From positions 2,175,001-2,239,000 of the forward strand of contig NC_092575.1 of NCBI RefSeq assembly GCF_037975245.1: a stretch of DNA of 64,000 nt, written 5' to 3'. Of the stretch, positions 1-12,800 are shown piece after piece. A program made the position numbers and the translations under genes. This stretch comes from Apostichopus japonicus. Its lineage: Eukaryota; Echinodermata; Holothuroidea; Aspidochirotida; Stichopodidae. The notes below the pieces were generated by a model, which did no database searches, was not told the origin of the DNA, and saw only the letters and a list, made by a program, of their open reading frames with translations. Every line of letters begins with the position of its first letter. Position 1 is the stretch's first letter.

Positions 1-55
1 ACGTACGTTGTTAATGCTAGTAGTAGTACGTACATACAGTAGTATAAATAATGGA

Positions 56-266
56 CCCTTCGAAGTTCGAACACTTTAGCACTAAAATGCTCTAGAATTG
101 TATCTGTTCACACTTCTTTTAAAATGATACTATCGATGGCAGAAGAAACATTCTCGTTAGAAAAAAAGTCGCTTCATAGGTTTCGTCAAATTGATCCTAT
201 TGTAGCCTATTTGTGCCATGGTGAAATCATGCATTCGTTAGGGGTGTCCGAACTTCGAGGGTTTTT
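56..266. mobile_element. short inverted-repeat element (MITE-like)
   Basis: The left end CCCTTCGAAGTTCGAACAC and the reverse complement of the right end near 248-266 (GTGTCCGAACTTCGAGGG) match except for one indel and one substitution. The roughly 210-bp interior has no reading frame. I see no convincing target-site duplication, so the superfamily is open. Confidence 0.4.
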
Positions 267-502
267 CAAACTTCAAAGAAGCCTAAGTTAGGCCTGGCAT
301 TTAATGAGTTCTAGGCTATAATAATATTAGTATAGCATAGAACATCAGCGCTAGTAATGTTATAGGCCTATAATGCTGTTTGCATATTTTTCTCTTTCCT
401 ACAAGTAGAACATACAGGACTTCGAATTATTACAAAAACCAACTGCCAACAAATTATACAACAGAGTGGGATATTTGACAATGGACATTTTGTGCTATAC
501 AG

Positions 503-1703
503 GCGATCATCCCAAACTGGCCGAACTTTTTGCATTTAGAGAAGACGTTGGATGCACTGACTGATGGTAAGCCAAATTTATTGTATAGTCATGGCCTGTG
601 AATTCATAGCTAGCTTCATTCAGAGCTTATGCCATGACAATATAGTTTCTCTTTCCAGTATGTCTGTAAAGATGGGTCAATATTTGGATTAACCTTCAAA
701 ATATGTTTTTGGTGGTTTGTTACTTTTTAAAAATCTATCAAAATCAACTGATCTGAATTGACCAAATCAGCTGGTTAATGTCAAATGGTGGCTTCTGAAC
801 CTTTCTGCAAACTTTCTCCAAACATTGCACTCAATATGATTAATTGGCTACTATTTTATTTGTAGTCGTGTTCGGGTTTGTGTGTGGTTGAAGTGAGACC
901 CAGCCCTGTTATAATATTAACTCAATGACAGTCACTTGGACATGTATCAGTGTTGTTTGCCTGTTCCACATAGGGTTTGAATAATTCCTGTTGATTTCTC
1001 AACAAGTGAAATGATTTTTTTGACAGCAGGAGTAATGACTGAAAACCTCATTATTAGCCTTGTTTACTCATTAATGCTCAATTGAATATAATATTTGGAT
1101 TAATTCTACTGTCGATAAGCACAAACTTGAAAATGGCCAATGAGATTGATTCCTTATGTGTATACTTTTCCAATGCTGAGGAAAAGAAATTAGCTTGTTG
1201 TGTTTTGTACTCTTCTCAAGATGATTTATGAGCAGGAAGATTAAACATGTTAAAACGTCTAGAAGTTGATTTTTCCAAAAATCTTTGGACAATTGTATTC
1301 AGATTTTAGTACGACTGTGTCAATGAAAGGTTAGCACATACTATGAGCTTTTTCATTTTTTTCCTTCAAAGTCTTATAAAATTTGGCTTGAAATTAGTGT
1401 GTAGGGTAGGTAATTAAGTCTTCTAAAACAAATGTGTAGGTCCCCTATGAGTACACATGCCACATTAACTTTCATGTTGCTGTTATTAATGTGTATGAGC
1501 ATAAAGTTGTGGAGCACATTTAGGGCGGTGTAGATCCCTTGAATTTTATCCTCAGTCCTTGAAGTTTTATATGGTCAGACTATAATGTGCCTTATTAATA
1601 TTTTTGTCGTTTATACCTGCAAGCATTCTCATTTCTTGCCTTAATCTATTTTACAGATGAAAAGAAGAACTTAGCTTTCTTTCTGTTGCCATTGCTTTTT
1701 TGA
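503..1703 (+). CDS. weak candidate exon pair, unrecognised product
   Basis: The first piece (503-566) follows an acceptor ending ctatacag and is followed by donor gtaagc. It encodes a proline/tryptophan-containing stretch (IPNWPNFLHLEKTLDALTD). The second piece (1657-1703) follows a pyrimidine-rich acceptor ending ttttacag and continues in matching phase with DEKKNLAFFLLPLLF, then a stop. The phases agree (64 + 47 nt = 37 codons) and both borders are good splice signals, but I do not recognise the protein and the upstream part would lie outside the window. This could be the 3' end of a gene entering from the left, or chance. Confidence 0.2.
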
Positions 1704-3765
1704 GGATGGGCAAAGAAAAGCGGATCTGCTACGGTGACTAGTTGCCTTCAAGCATTCATATAGACGATCAGCCAGTAAGCAAAATCATTAATTATATATA
1801 TTTTTTGGGTATTCTTTTGGTGGTACACCTTTTGGTTCACACCAGCTCAGCTGAAACTTTGTTTAACCTCATAAACTTGGTGTGTTGTTGTTTATAGTGA
1901 GTAGAAGAATGCTACTTATTGTGCTAGTGGTCAAAGGTCATGTGAGGTTAACAAGGGCCAAACACTTAAAACCTTGAAAATATGCTAACTTAAAGAGTGA
2001 AAGTTAGATGAATCTCATATGTGATGCATATAGGTTTGCCAACATGAGTACATGAATCCCATTGATTATAGTAGAGGTCAGAGGTCATTAGAAGCCACCA
2101 GGGCAATTTTTTTTTAAATTAGACTAGTGATGAAATTGGGGGAAGGTTCAATAAATTTCATCGTCGGTATGTAAACCCTGGTCATAATAATGAAGTGATC
2201 CGGTACTTGATAGTGCAAGGGAAAGGTCATTTGACATTAATGGGGTGGGCGTTACACTTTGAAAACCTTCAAGATAACTATGTTGACTTTCCTGACCTGT
2301 TTTTTCTTTTTAATTATACTGGTCCACAGTATCATAGCATTGTGCAGAAGTCTTAAAACTCTGTCTATCCACCTGTTTTTGTTACATTTTATTTGCAGCT
2401 CGAGGAGTTTATTTTCTTTAATTTGCAGTCGGTGACAAGTGTTAGAGGACTACTGCAAGACAATATCGAAGGATGAGCGACCACAGCCATTCCTTCTGTG
2501 CTTAGGAGAGAGCAAAGGTTCCCCTCAGCATTTTTTTGTGATAATTGAGAGACGTCCAATAATGCAGTCCTCACTCCTAACGGCAGTAGACTATTTGTTT
2601 TAAAGTCATTATGTGTTGGACATTAACTTCCAAACTCAATGTAAGGGGGTTTGGGAGTTTTTTCATGCTGAGGTATATGAACTTGGTTTTATCAAAAGTC
2701 GTTCACTGGGTGCCTTTGGAGCTTTCGTAGCAAACAGAAGTGTTTAAGGGTCAAAGTGTCTGCAACAAACTTTTCAAATGGTTTCTCGGTATTAACCTGA
2801 CATGTTTACATTTTAAGGTTGCTTTAGTTTCATATATATATTTAAATATTAAAGGGAAATAGTAACTGTTTGCCTTGGCAAACTGTACCTACAAAAAATC
2901 TGTATTTTTTTTGGGGGGGGGGGGGTGGGGGTAGATTTGTTATTGTATACAGTTGTGAAAGGTTGAGGCAGGGTTGGTATATCAAACAAACATTTAATTT
3001 TGTGTGTTTAACAGATCAGGTGCCAGCAGTGTCCCTATATGATCACTTATAATTGTGATCTTGAAGCTGCTTTTATTTCTAGTATGTAGAATCAATGTGG
3101 GATGTGTAACCATTTGGCTTTTGTTTGAAAAGATGTCTAAATTTCACAGTTCATCAAGCATCTAAGCACAATCAAAATGTTAGCAAAATATGCCTTGGCT
3201 CCTGTTAAAGCAATTGCAGATACAATGGTGTATCAATATTTTTCGGTTTGTGTGTCCTTGTTTAAAACATAAAATGGTTAGCTTCAATTGACCAGAGTTG
3301 CTTGAAAGAGACCAACATTAAGCTGTACATGATTGTGTGTTGCACCTGTACCTTGTGTAGTTGATGTCAACATACAGGAGGTCTTCTGTGGTCAACACAT
3401 TTCAAGAAATGAATGTAGTAAACAATGGCAAAATATGGATAGCTAATATTTTCAGCTTTAATATTGTTAATATGTGTTTATCCCCATTGTGAGTTTATGA
3501 AATTATTGCTTTGGATGGAAGTCACAGATCATTTAACTAGGTAAATAGAGGTCAAGCACTGAATGCTGTGAGAATTCATACCGGAGGAACAATCTGAAGT
3601 CGGCAAAGACCAGAAAAAATAAAAGTATGAAAAACATGTATTACTTGTTTGTTCTTTATCATTCTCTGTTTAAGCTTTATAACCTATTAAATAAACCCAG
3701 TTGTATGAAAAATGTTTACAATCCAATGTTGGTATTGTATTAGTTAACCAACCATTATTATTTTT
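1704..3765. other. non-coding stretch, nothing recognised
   Basis: No supported gene. It holds a poly-T/poly-G run at 2907-2932 and short AT-rich sequence. An acceptor-like site before 2430 leads into a short open segment, but without partner exons. Confidence 0.4.
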
Positions 3766-3769
3766 AACT

Positions 3770-4045
3770 AGCTGTTGGGCAAGAATCATTGGGTAAAGAA
3801 AAATCCATTGGTAAAAGGTTTCACACAACCATTGGGCAAATCGCTGACCAACATTGTTGGGTAAAGGCGTTGGGCAAAGGTGTTGGGCAAAGGTGTTGGG
3901 TATTTATTTAACCGTTTGCTGGGCAAAATCATTAACCAACTTAGTTGGGCACTTTTTTGCCCAATATCAACCAGGAGGCATACGGACCCAACGGTTGTGT
4001 AAATAATTGCCCAGGTTGGGCAATAATTTGCCCAACAATTTTAAG
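3770..4045. repeat. cluster of TTGGGCA / TGCCCAA motifs
   Basis: TTGGGCA or close variants (TTGGGTA, CTGGGCA) occur about a dozen times in 270 bp, with several inverted copies (TGCCCAA) near the right end. The spacing is irregular, so this is a degenerate motif cluster rather than a clean tandem array. Confidence 0.45.
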
Positions 4046-4054
4046 AGTGTTGTT

Positions 4055-4252
4055 AAGTCTTTTTAAGACTTTATATGAGACTTCCTTTCCCATTGTACAC
4101 AATTGGCGGTAAAATATATATATATATACAACAACAAAACACTCAATAGTTTTTAGCTGGCTTTTACTTTTGTTATCTCTTCGCAAATAGAGAAAGCCTA
4201 AGTGTGTGAAGTTGCTTTTATGCACTGTTTGGCTGTAACGCGGAAGTACTTT
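4055..4252 (+). repeat. first copy of LINE-tail/dispersed repeat
   Basis: This segment is nearly repeated at 4690-4936: both start with AGACTTTATATGAGACTTCC, carry an (AT)n tract and end with TTTGGCTGTAACGCGGAAGT. The part before the (AT)n tract matches the 3' end of the LINE fragment at 4463-4740, so this is probably a second, heavily truncated insertion. Confidence 0.5.
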
Positions 4253-4462
4253 CAACAGACTTTCAACAGAAATGAATAGATGAATGAATGACCACGCACA
4301 GAATAGCGGGATGAGTAAATGACAAAAATGAATAAAACACAAGAACACAAATACAAGTACAAATACAGAGTAGATAAGGAGGATCACCCAATAGTTTATA
4401 TTTGGCTTTTACTTTGTAGTCTCTTCGCATATAGAGACTTTTAATGTAGTAACAGAGTCTTA

Positions 4463-4746
4463 CATAACCATCACACAAGACAATCCTACAGCGCTCATTG
4501 CAATTTTTACCATAGTAACATAGGGAAATTCGGTCTTCGTAACAGAGCAATACAAATTTGGAATGATCTATCAAAAAATTTGAAGTCTATAACTTCAAAA
4601 TTACTGTATATTTAATCCTTACCTATACTGTATTACATATATTTGTATATATATATATTTTTTTTCTCCTAGGGAGTCTCCTACCTTCTTAAATCTTTTT
4701 AAGACTTTATATGAGACTTCCTTTCCCATTGTGCACAATTGGCGAT
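4463..4746 (+). mobile_element. CR1-like LINE 3' end (C-terminus of reverse transcriptase protein plus 3'UTR)
   Basis: Frame 4463-4615 reads HNHHTRQS...NIGKFGLRNRAIQIWNDLSKNLKSITS then a stop. This is the characteristic tail of many CR1/L2-type non-LTR retrotransposon proteins (an H-N-x-x-T-R-Q block followed by W-N-x-L-x-x-x-L-K). The stop is followed by a 3'UTR with AATAAATA and then a pure (AT)n tract, as expected for a LINE with a microsatellite tail. The catalytic domain is absent, so this is a dead 5'-truncated copy. The family call rests on motif memory. Confidence 0.65.
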
Positions 4747-4748
4747 AA

Positions 4749-4809
<61 letters not shown>
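4747..4809. repeat. (AT)n microsatellite
   Basis: Uninterrupted alternating AT over about 60 bp, directly downstream of the LINE 3' end. It probably began as the element's tail and expanded. Confidence 0.9.
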
Positions 4810-4811
<2 letters not shown>

Positions 4812-4988
4812 AAAAATAATAATAACTCAATAGTTTTTAGCTGGCGTTTACTTTGTCTTCTCTTCGCATATAGAGAAAGCCTCAGTGTGTGAAGTTGCTT
4901 TTATGCACTGTTTGGCTGTAACGCGGAAGTACTTAAAACAGACCAGGCTATGAATGAGCTAGGTAACACCTGGAAGGAGGAATTATCT

Positions 4989-5307
4989 CATGTGGTATAT
5001 CTAAACCAGAATTTCATAAGGAAAAAGAATATCTTGGATTAAAAGCCCAAATCCTGAACGCAGTCCCCGAAAAGGGTTTTTTTTTTCTGGGGGCCATTTT
5101 TTAAGGAAAAAATACCAGAGGTTACATTTACACACAAAAAGGATAAAATGTGGTTTTTCTAGACCATAATTTCATAAGGAATAAGAATATCTTGGGTTAA
5201 AAGCCCAAATCCCGAACGCACCCCCGTAAAGGTTTTTTTCGGGGGGGGGGTCCATTTTTGAAGGGAAAAATAACCATTAGTTACATTTACACTCTAATAA
5301 GATAAAA
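4989..5307. repeat. two tandem copies of a ~159-bp unit
   Basis: 4989-5148 and 5149-5307 share AATATCTTGG(A/G)TTAAAAGCCC, a poly-T/poly-G run, and GTTACATTTACAC in the same order. Divergence is perhaps 15%. No coding potential. Confidence 0.65.
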
Positions 5308-6854
5308 CAAACTCTTATTAACCTCAAAATGCAAACCGAGTTAGTTAATTAAACCTTATATATTGGATGTGGTAACACTGTGGTGGTGGGGGAGTATTAA
5401 GGGGTCTCTAAAGTACCCCCTATTTAACCCTAACTGCACTGGGAGGAGCATTATGACAGTTTTTGCCACGGATTTGAACCGTTTGAGATATGAACTAAAT
5501 TCTATCATGACTTTTTCCCCACGTCTTGCGCACATTTTGACACCACTTTGTCCATATAGGACCCCTGCAGGGTGAGTTATGTACCAATGTGTGATGACGT
5601 CACAGAAATGTTTTCAATTTTTACATTGACTGTACAAAACGTTAGTATAAATAGGATACAAATACTCTAACTTGGGACAAATTTAAAAGTCTGTTTGCTT
5701 TAAAGTACATACCAATTATGATTACTTAATCTTCTGAATTGCTTTATCATCACTGTCGCCTAGAAAGTCTTCACAATCATTTTCTAGAAACAGTTCTTGC
5801 ACATCGTCAGGTATTAAGTTAAACCTTCTCGGGCCATCTCAGCTCTAGTGATTCTGTCCATCCATTGTACGTTAACAATGTTTTCCAGCTTTCATAACAA
5901 CTGAGCGCCATTCTCTAGCAATGAAGTTTGATCTAAGAATGTGTAGCTTAAGAATCTGCTGGCATGGTGGTAGCAATGACATATCAATGGTCTTGTTCTG
6001 CTTTGTAAATTTGCGATCAAGGATTGTATATCTGGCTGTCAGTGTCTACTTTGACCTGATGGGATTCCGGGGTTCGCATAATCTTTACTTACTGTTCAGT
6101 TTTAGTCTTTACTTATAAGGCACAAGAAAATGGTCATGTTTAAAACATACCACCACAGACGGACAAAACCGATCAACAGTAAAGATGTATAAGGTAGCAA
6201 AACATATACCACTCAATTCAGGAGAAATGGAGGACACAGAATTGAGAGACCAAATGAAGATTTCTAGATTTGACTTAGTTCCCATTTTGTTTACCCGTTA
6301 TTGCGATCGAAACCACAGCTGCTCGTAGCTAATTTGACTGTACCTTTCTTCTTAAACAAATGCGGAATCAAGTTAAAGGGGAAAATATTTTGAAAATTAT
6401 AGAACCAATTTGATTGAAATACGAATTTGTATTTCCAGATTGAGAAAGACATTTGGCTGTTCGACACATAGATGTATGTGGACATTTGGTTATGAAAGGT
6501 TTCCAGACTTTGACCTATAGTATATCTACAAGACCCAAATGACAATTGACCTCCTATTTCAACAGGAGTGTTGTAGAAATACCCCCTTTCGTACTGAGAA
6601 AGTGTCCTTTTGTGAGAAACAAAGAAATATAATGTAAAAGTCCCTGTTGTTAAAAATCTTTCAACTGAAGACTCTGTTCCTAAAAACACATTCAAATAAT
6701 GCATCTTCGTATAGTGTATAAGGAGTACTTACAAAATACAAATTTAAATAGTTGAAAGTTAAAAGGTCATGAAAGAGCATAAGCAAAACTTGAAAGATAA
6801 TAATTGCAAAATTTGGTATTGCAAAGTAGAAATTAAAGTTATATATAAAGCCTA
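5308..6854. other. intergenic stretch downstream of the 71-aa gene
   Basis: No supported gene on either strand. The longest frame (6291-6704, minus) has no recognisable domain and lies just past the stop of the small gene, so part of it may be that gene's 3'UTR. Confidence 0.35.
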
Positions 6855-9800
6855 TTAAGTTTCATCATCGCTGGAAGGATGGGTGAGGGGAAACCCCTTC
6901 TCCGTCATCCACTTGTATGGGTTCAGCTCAGTTAACTGAAGTTCTGAGAATTAAAAGAAGATGACAAAAGATACATGGTTATATTTGGTTCGGTTGTCTA
7001 TCCAGTTGTGTATGATGCCAGTTAACAGTGATTCTAACGATTCTAACAACCCCCCCCCCCCCTTTTTTTATCATAAATGGGAGATATAAACCGGGAACGC
7101 ATTGATGTTATTGAAACAGCAAGTTCCAAATACCTAGTAAACTTTTCACTAACCCTCAATCAATCATTGTTTATCCATATAATGTGTTTAACTTTTAAGA
7201 ATCTTACTTACTGTTTATACACATATATTTAAAATTGTTTTGGTGGTTGTAGTGAGGGCAAGTGGTGGTGTGACTGAAGGCATCTTCTCTAAACCAACTT
7301 ACCTGGTTTGATGCATTCAAGCTCTTGTTTCAGGAACAAATGGAAGTGAGCGTCTTCTCTAACTTCAAGATGATGATCACTGCATTGGATCGGTGGTGAA
7401 GGAGGATCTCCTAAAAGAGACACATGGTGAAATATTTTCAAATGCTTTTGTTTTCTCGAATTAGATGAGATTGCTTTAAGCTAGCTAAAGCCGGTTACTA
7501 TTCAATAATAATCAAGTATGTTCTTTTGAACAAAACTTTCCATTTCCCTGCGCATCACCATCAACTGATGTACTTTTGTACCAACCATACGATTGTATTT
7601 AACATCACTATGTAAGTAGTGATCCTTATACTGATGCGGATATTACCTGTCCTACGTTGTCAGGGACCATGGTCATGTCTGGTAGTGTGTTCATGATAAC
7701 ATATTCTAAATATATATGAATGTCATTTGCTATAGGAAATGGTGTTGCCTCGACATTTATGATTACAAGCATGCACCTTGATCCCACAAAGTGACCAATA
7801 CGCAAACTTACGAATGGGTTTGACAAAATAGCCTTTAACGTACGACAATGTGAGGATACCAGTCCTATTAATTTAGTAGCTCAGGATAATCCGTGTAACA
7901 GCTCTTTTGCTAGTTTTTACAAGTTGATGAGAATAAAATACAGTATGCTTTGACTTTTGGAAATTTGCCATTTAGTAAAACAAATATATGTTGGTAGATA
8001 TGTCGGTTACATATATTGGTGATAGTATGATTTAGGAAATGACAATATCATTATCAAAGTATAAAGATGAAGGGCTAAAATGGGGTGGCTACATGATTGT
8101 TAATATGACTGTCAATTATAGCGATGATTGCAAAAAAATATTGACTATACACAGGTGTAACATTGACCTATTTAGTAAATAAATAGAAGCATTAACTAGC
8201 ATAGAATATACATAGCTTGTGTATGTATGTGTCATGTACTGCATAAAATCCTTACTGTAGTTCAACGCAAATGTTTCCACAACAAGGGAAAGACTCCAAT
8301 TTTCATGCACAATGAAATTTATTATGTCAGCGAGACGAATTATTTCCTCTACATTTGAATATGCAACACAATACTTCATGTAATGCTATGCAATGCATGT
8401 TAACTAATGTCCAGCAGAAGCAGCTGAATACTATGTTTGACTTTGCATGAGAAATTGACCATAAATATGTGAAATTTTAGACGGTAGAAGTAGGCACATT
8501 ATCAATTAATGTTTAAAGATAGAGGTATCCTAAGAGTATGGAGCAAATATTGGTATTTGAGTGATTTCTTCATTGCAAACTTAAGGGTAAGGGGTGCTTT
8601 CTCTTTTATCTGAATATCATCTGCTTTAATGTGCAAACAATCTGAACAAAACCTGCTATATTACGCTTACCATTATATACTTAGAATTTAGCTGTAGGGT
8701 ATAGTGTTAGTAGATCCATGCACCCTCATAATGTTACAAAAGTAACTCAACACAGGCCTACATGCAGACATGTGGGCACTTTGACAACGGAACGACATCT
8801 TGTTCCTATCTTTATTTGTGTTCAGTCTTAATTTCCTGTCCGGTACATTGCAATAGCATTTCCACCTTTTTCACTGAACTGAGTTTAGTGCAAGTCTCAA
8901 TGAAATTTAGCCTGATGTAAAATACCACCTTAAAAGAAAATAAGTTCTTTCTCTACTTGTTAATAATCAGGTCAATATTAGCTGTACATATATCAGCTTA
9001 ACTTGCTTATTTGCTTAACACAGTTTGCATTAATATTTTGTTGCAACAAACATGATATATACTGTATACTGTAGATAATTTAATTTTGTTCATCTTTTCA
9101 AGGTGCTCATCTCGGTAGAGTTAAAACCAGAAAATAGATAATGTCCAGATACTATTGGAAAACTCTTAATACTGATGTGTCAAAGCTTGTCTAATGTTGC
9201 AATGTGTACCAGGAGACAAACATTACATTATCTCGACCCAGAACAAACCTACATAGCATTCCAGTAACTGGATTGTGGCAATAGGTATATGTACCCATTT
9301 CTGATGTTGAAAGAAACAGGTATATGCACTGGGGGATTGGGTCTGTTCTTGATTGGGTCTTGTTCACATTGTTCACAGCCCATAGGGCTGCCTTTTGAGC
9401 TGACGGTATGGAAACACACATTTTCCGAACATGCGTCCATCAGTTCGATGCTTCGGAGTTCGTATTGGCAGTTTGAGCACAGGCGGGAGGGGGGGTGGAG
9501 CTGCAGCCTCCCAATCAAATATTTTTGTGATAATTCGGGCAATATGCTGATAATTTTCGGGCACCTACTGAAAGAAAAATAAATTGCAATGTGTTTTTCA
9601 ATGATTAAACTTATATTATTATTATCATTATTATTGTAACGACTTCCCCCAAAATGGTAATAAGACGGCAAATGATTGTATGCCATTGGCATGCGAAGTA
9701 ATAACCGAGAAACCCCTAATTCTTAGTTTACCAAGAAATTTTTCAGTATGTGTTAATTAATGAGCTGATGTTTTGGTTAGTTCTGTTTTGTTAATTGGTT

Positions 9801-12800
9801 AAGGTTTTCTTTTGCTTTGTGGCATCAATTTGCCTACCTCAGTGTTTCAGAAAATGGTAAAAAGTTGGGTTTCACTTCCTGCCTTTGGATGGGGATTGTA
9901 TTAATACCATTACTAGGTTTCAAATTGGCAAATGATTAACTTAACTAGACTATGTAGTTTGAATTCCTGTAAATGCATTAAAATACATGATAAAGTGTAA
10001 AATGTTAATTGTCTTTATTTCAGGAAAGTTCAGCAACAAGTGAGGAAAGCACTTCTGATGAGGGAAGGACTGAAGAAGTTCAAGGGTCAGTTGGAGAAGC
10101 CATTGATGAAAGTGCAGCCTCCATTTCCCATGAGGCGAATATTCAGGTAAGAAATAATATTTCATTAGTATACATTAAACATTCACACACTGTTCTCGCA
10201 AGTAAGAATCATATTTACAGTCTTCCTGGACAAAATTTATAGAACAACCCTGATCTGCTGATCAAAACCATTTTGTCTTTTAAGGAGTAATTTATCCAGT
10301 ATGACATAGCAAATTGGTATGCAAAATGGGCAAAAGTGCAGAGTTGTAAAGATGTATCGTACTTGAATACACACTGAAACATACAGTACTATTTGCAGTA
10401 GCATAGATAGGACCAAGATTCATAAATCTTCAAATACCTTCACAAAAAAAAAATTAACACAAAATATTTGTGTTCACTATCCTATAAGATCCCCTTATTC
10501 TGTATTTCACTGCTTACAGTAAACAATGTGTATATCTTGTCATTGTTCCCCATGTGGTACTTACATGACCCAATTGTTTGCAATATATTATCCAAATTCT
10601 GTGATATGAGGTTTTTATTAAAAACCTCATATCCACTTAAACTATCAGATTAACAATATGTAATACTATTCTGAATAAGTATGCAATGTGAAATATGATA
10701 TGCATAACATGTGGCTCATATTCCAGTGTTTTCATTTTCTTGTGGTAATTAAAGATAATTATGAGGGCATCTACGTACGGTACTTGATTAATCGGGCACC
10801 GCAGTTGTTGCCGTTAATACTTCTGCTAATAAAATAGACAGCGTCTTTTTCTATGATTTTTTTCAACCTCATTGACTCCACGATGCCATAACGACATACA
10901 TAACTAGCTTATCTATTCAAAGCTTACTTCAAAATGTGGAATGAAAGTCTAAAAGTTTACAACTTTGAACGTTGTTTTTCTCGAAGATATTTTCCGTTAG
11001 GATAGCATAAACCCCACCCATAGTATGAATATTTAAATTCTATGAACGTCATTGAATAATGAGGTAAATAATTGTCACTTTGCCGCGTCGTAAGCAACCC
11101 AGTACAACGGTATGTACTACAACACCATATGATTTTTGTGTGTACATTGTGTATGGCTGTGATACGCGGGCGGAACTTTTTCGGATTGCTGTGAATTAGT
11201 CTATTGTAAGCAACGGCTCATAAGTAAACATGTTACCTATTCACTGATTGCTTGAATTCAAACAATTTCAAGCAATGACACATCGGTGAAACGCTGTCAA
11301 TCTATTATCATTTAGTATATAACTGATCCCCTTTATTAAAGTGTACTCGTCCAACGCGTCTGCATAACTTTTCCCGCCTTTGTCACCTTTGTGTATATTG
11401 CACTCTGTATGTGAAATCTTACTATAGCAGAGCTTTTGAGGCTGTTACAAAATGAGATCATCCTGCATTTTTAAACTCTCAGTAATTAGCCAAGTGTGCA
11501 AGATAAAAACAATATGTGTCTACGATTACAAACTTATAAAAGCTCCAAGCAAGATATGTTGTCCAATTGACATTCACATTAGCATGTGAACACTTATTTC
11601 CAAAATCAATTCCAATCAATGACACATCGGTGGAACGCTGGCAATCTTTAATAATTTGGTATCTTACTGGTCCCCTTTACTAAAGTGTATTCGTCCACCT
11701 TTGTTTGGACAACTTTTCCTGCCATTACCAAATTTATCTGGCAAATTGTAAGTGCAGGAAGGGAAATTTACTTTTTAAAATGAAAATATCAGGTTATTGT
11801 AGGCCTAAGCCATAAAACTTATTAAGACTGGTCGGTAGTATTGGCTGATAATTGGTTTAATGGGAAAGAGTTTTATCCGTGATAGAATTTCGTCGTGAAG
11901 TTGTTGTTTGCTGTATATGGCAGGCATTGCGACAAGAAAATTAATATATTGTTTCTTGTCTAAAGTTCTAGCTGCATCATAATTAAATATTTAAGAAAAG
12001 GTGCCTCCAGATGTGATTTGTAGTGTTAACAAAAAATACTCAAACAAAAACTATTTTTTACAAAGGACGAAACGTATTATGATCATCAGTAAAATTTCTT
12101 TCCACCGACCATCACAATAACCAGTTGTTTTCTCACTAACAGGTTCACAGAAGCCCCGACGTGAACCGCTAGTGCTTAAACTTCACTACTACCATGCATG
12201 AATTTAAATTTCATATTTTCAACACTTCTATCTAAATCAGTATCAAAGCAAAACGGTTAATTTCCATTTTTTTGTATAATTTTTTATCCTCCTCAATTGA
12301 AAACAGTGGCGGCCTGGCCACACGGGCATTTAGGCAATGACCGGTGGGCTGGTGGGCTGGGGAGCCTGGTAAAAATTGCAGCCCATTTTCACATTAGTTA
12401 ATAGAATACAGACGGGCTGTGTAGAAATATATTTTAACTGTGGGAATCAGCTCATGAAATCACCATGTTAATTAGTCTGTTAGTTCGTAACACTTTGAAA
12501 AACTAAATAAAATCCAGTCTACAACATATATGTTTGTCTATTTTTGTTTACATTTTTAACTTTCCTCAGTTTAATCAAGTGTTGCTTCTGGAAAATTATT
12601 TTGGGGCCATTTTTCAATGATTATTGTAACCTACAAAATTGAGAAATATAGCACCATTTTGCATCTAGGCATTCCTTAACTTCAATAAAAATCTCAATGG
12701 GTAGGGGGACACCCCTTTCCTTAAGGATTGTCCCCCAGGACGGCGATCACTATGTCAGTAGCATATCAATGAATAATGGGCCGGTCTAGGTGGAAAATGC

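Noticed and set aside
9249-9692. 147-codon minus-strand frame and overlapping plus-strand frames
   Set aside because: Mutually overlapping frames without domain signatures or good splice borders.
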